From Dasypus novemcinctus (Eukaryota; Chordata; Mammalia; Cingulata; Dasypodidae): DNA of 64,000 nucleotides. The notes beneath the pieces were generated by a model. It ran no database searches and had not been told where the DNA came from. It saw nothing but the letters and a program-made list of their open reading frames with translations. Below are positions 62,060-64,000 of this stretch, piece by piece. Position 1 is the stretch's first letter; every line of letters begins with the position of its first letter. The translations under genes and the position numbers were made by a program. The stretch lies in assembly GCF_030445035.2 (NCBI RefSeq), contig NC_080677.1, positions 28,035,513-28,099,512 on the forward strand, given 5' to 3'.

Positions 62060-62420
62060 AAAGTTAAAATGACATTTGCATTGCAGGATTCTGAGTTTAA
62101 AGCAGCACAAAGCACTGGAGTTTGGCCTGGTGGTGCTAATTTTGTGTTGGCTCCTCCTAAGGGAATAGTGTGCTTTTGGACTGTTTCTGATTTCCTATTA
62201 GATGGCATTAAAGGAAGTATATTATATCCTGATCCTAAAAGGATCAGCTCTTTAATAAACCAAATTGACCTTTCTGCTTTTTTTCCCAAGGGAATTGGGG
62301 TCATCCTCCTTGCCTTTAAGCCCCCTTTCTTCCCTGGCAACAAATTGATTTTATCTCTGTTTTGTTTGGCTTTTTTACATGACAACCACATATATGGTGA
62401 AGAGTAATGATCTAAAGTCC
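62060..62420. promoter_or_regulatory. Candidate conserved non-coding element
   Basis: Non-repetitive sequence open on both strands (112 codons on +, 159 on -) with no recognisable protein. Simultaneous openness plus unique sequence could mean constraint, or chance. Confidence 0.25.
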
Positions 62421-63039
62421 TACTCCTGGGCAACTGGCTATAGCCAGATGAAGCAATAAATATAATTTGTTGAATTAACGGAGGTAGCTCCTGTTCTGCT
62501 GGGTGCGTGTTCAGCTTCAACATCTTGGCAAAGAGATGATGTCACCAGAGTTGTAAGGCAAGTGGCAGACCACCTGGTAAGCATCCAGTCACAAGTCAAA
62601 CAAGAGTTCAGAGTTTGTAAACATCCCCCTTTGAGTCTCATGGTTCCAATTTAAAGATATACAGTTTTCAGCAAAAACTTTTTTTTACCGGCCAATATTT
62701 GTTAAAGCTATGGGCTAAGTATAATCAAATAGGAGCCTGGTTTTAGTTCCTCCCTATCATCAGTGAATTTATCACTGCGTACTTCTGAAAATCAACAGCC
62801 TTGCAACCTATAGACAATTCAAAACCCTAACAATTCTTTGGCATGAATGAACTTAATAAATATTCTGAATGAAGTAGATTGGTCCATGTGCTCTTGTGGA
62901 ACCATGTAAGGGCAACTGATACGTTGGGAAATGAAGGAGTGACTTGTCTCTTCCAATATAAATCACTTTTCTTGGCACCAGTCAAACCTAGATTCTGACT
63001 TACTGCAAAGTAAGGCTCAGTATTAGCACCTTGAACTCA
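62421..63039. other. Intergenic, unassigned
   Basis: No gene or clear repeat seen. Confidence 0.4.
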
Positions 63040-63560
63040 TGCTGAAAATTAAATTTGCTTATATCCCTTAGATTTCCTCCCTCTCTGACAATTTTGGCCT
63101 CTTTTCTTTTGCACAGGAGAAATTCTGCAACTGAGTTCCAAAGCCTCTCCCTCCTAATGCATCTGTAAACAGCTGCAGCTCCCTGTTCAATATTGGCTGC
63201 AGCTGCCATAATGCCCCAGAAGGACAACCAAATGGAGAGAGTTCCCCTTAATTGCCTTGCCACCCCCGATTGAATTTATGTTTTGTTTTTAAGTAACATT
63301 TTGTTGCATTTGCATTACCGAAATTACCAGGTTACAGTAAACTATAATCCCAAATCAATGTCCCCCCGAAGAAAGCAGACGTGAACTTTATCACTAACGA
63401 CAAATTCAATTTTCACATTACCTACTGACAAAGAAGCTTGTGCCAGCAACACTTGCGGATTACTGAAAAGTCCGCCAAACAAGAGGAAAGCCACAACAAA
63501 TCTTTTAGCGTCTCATGGTTTGCTTTCTATTTCACTATTGCTTTTCACCTGTAGGTGAAG
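63040..63560. promoter_or_regulatory. Candidate conserved enhancer with CAGCTG E-boxes
   Basis: Two CAGCTGC-type E-box words (CAGCTGCAGC near 63171 and CTGCAGCTGCC near 63197) lie about 28 bases apart. TTAATTG near 63250, TTTGCATTACC near 63308 and CAATTTT words follow, in sequence free of recognised repeats. The arrangement fits a bHLH/homeodomain neural enhancer. Confidence 0.4.
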
Positions 63561-64000
63561 CTAATATATGTATATTGTGGTGTTTTGTGTGTGTTTTTTT
63601 AAATCACATGGGGTGACACATAGATATTCCCAAGCCATCTGGAGTTTAAAGTTGTGTTATATATTTAATGTGAATTCTAACAAAATATTAAGAAGTAACG
63701 TGGGTGGAAAGTAGAAGGTTTCAAGGCAACAAGGAGTTTTATCTATGTTTATCAAATCTCCATCAAAGATGAAACTAGAAATAAAAACATTCAAGCTATA
63801 TAAAAATAGGAAAGAAGTCTATGAGAAATTACACCATACCTCTTTCAATTAAAAAAGAGAAAAAGAATAACAAATTCTTTTGGTAGCTTTCATCATGATG
63901 GAAGCTCACCTTGGCTCAGGGAAAACCAAGTGTGAAAAGCAGTATGTCCAGGAAGTGTGTTCTTCCTGCTTGTTCTCACTTCCAATGTATTCCATTCCTG
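63561..64000. other. Intergenic, unassigned
   Basis: AT-rich; no gene or clear repeat seen up to the window edge. Confidence 0.4.

Noticed and set aside
1..64000. CRISPR arrays, operons, prokaryotic mobile elements or a novel microbial system
   Set aside because: The sequence is a mammalian gene-desert segment. No regularly spaced repeats or dense coding are present.
1..64000. Retroviral gag, pol or env remnants
   Set aside because: Only LTR-type units were found; I saw no internal coding region belonging to them.

Overview
The window is mammalian nuclear DNA: long AT-rich, CpG-poor non-coding sequence, LINE-1, LINE-2 and MIR debris, LTR elements, and a single recognisable protein-coding gene. 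Two ~410-bp elements at 10715-11127 and 50885-51294 look like the tRNA-Ala-derived DAS SINE family, which is characteristic of armadillos. Both keep clear target-site duplications. The host is therefore most likely a xenarthran, probably an armadillo of the Dasypus type. This is inferred from repeats recognised by eye, not from a database search.

The gene is NEUROD6 (NEX1/MATH2), on the + strand. Its whole 337-codon reading frame (34955-35968) lies in one exon. An acceptor AG at 34932-34933 begins that exon, and an in-frame stop precedes the ATG. About 1.25 kb upstream I infer a small non-coding exon 1 ending at the donor at 33681/33682. Upstream of it lies a promoter with a palindromic CRE (33494-33501) and CAGATG E-boxes. 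Two AATAAA signals follow the stop codon (36121 and 36295). No other protein-coding gene is supported in the ~33 kb upstream or ~28 kb downstream, which fits the gene-poor setting of NEUROD6 in other mammals.

The most unusual non-repeat feature is a strong CpG island at about 37230-38080, some 0.9 kb past the last NEUROD6 poly(A) signal. It has long open frames on both strands and a candidate splice donor, and could be the promoter or first exon of an unannotated transcript. Weaker GC-rich blocks lie at 4780-5480, 18360-19400, 49650-50310 and 51430-52240. Several AT-rich, non-repetitive stretches dense in homeodomain, POU-octamer or E-box motifs (14450-14840, 18180-18400, 57450-57800, 62060-62420, 63040-63560) look like conserved neural enhancers. 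I cannot test conservation here.

Layout. 1-8.5 kb: AT-rich intergenic sequence with an L2 tail, an inverted L2, a MIR and a GC-rich patch. 8.5-14 kb: LTR, DAS SINE, L1, MIR and L2 copies. 14-21 kb: mostly unique sequence with two enhancer-like blocks. 21-29.3 kb: repeat-rich, with L1 tails, L2, MIR, and one L2 broken by two SINE pieces and an LTR. 29.3-36.4 kb: low-repeat NEUROD6 upstream region and gene. 37-38 kb: CpG island. 38-49.5 kb: mostly old repeats. 49.6-52.3 kb: GC-rich unassigned sequence split by a young DAS SINE. 52-64 kb: intergenic, with one LTR, a MIR, an L2 and enhancer-like sequence near the right end.
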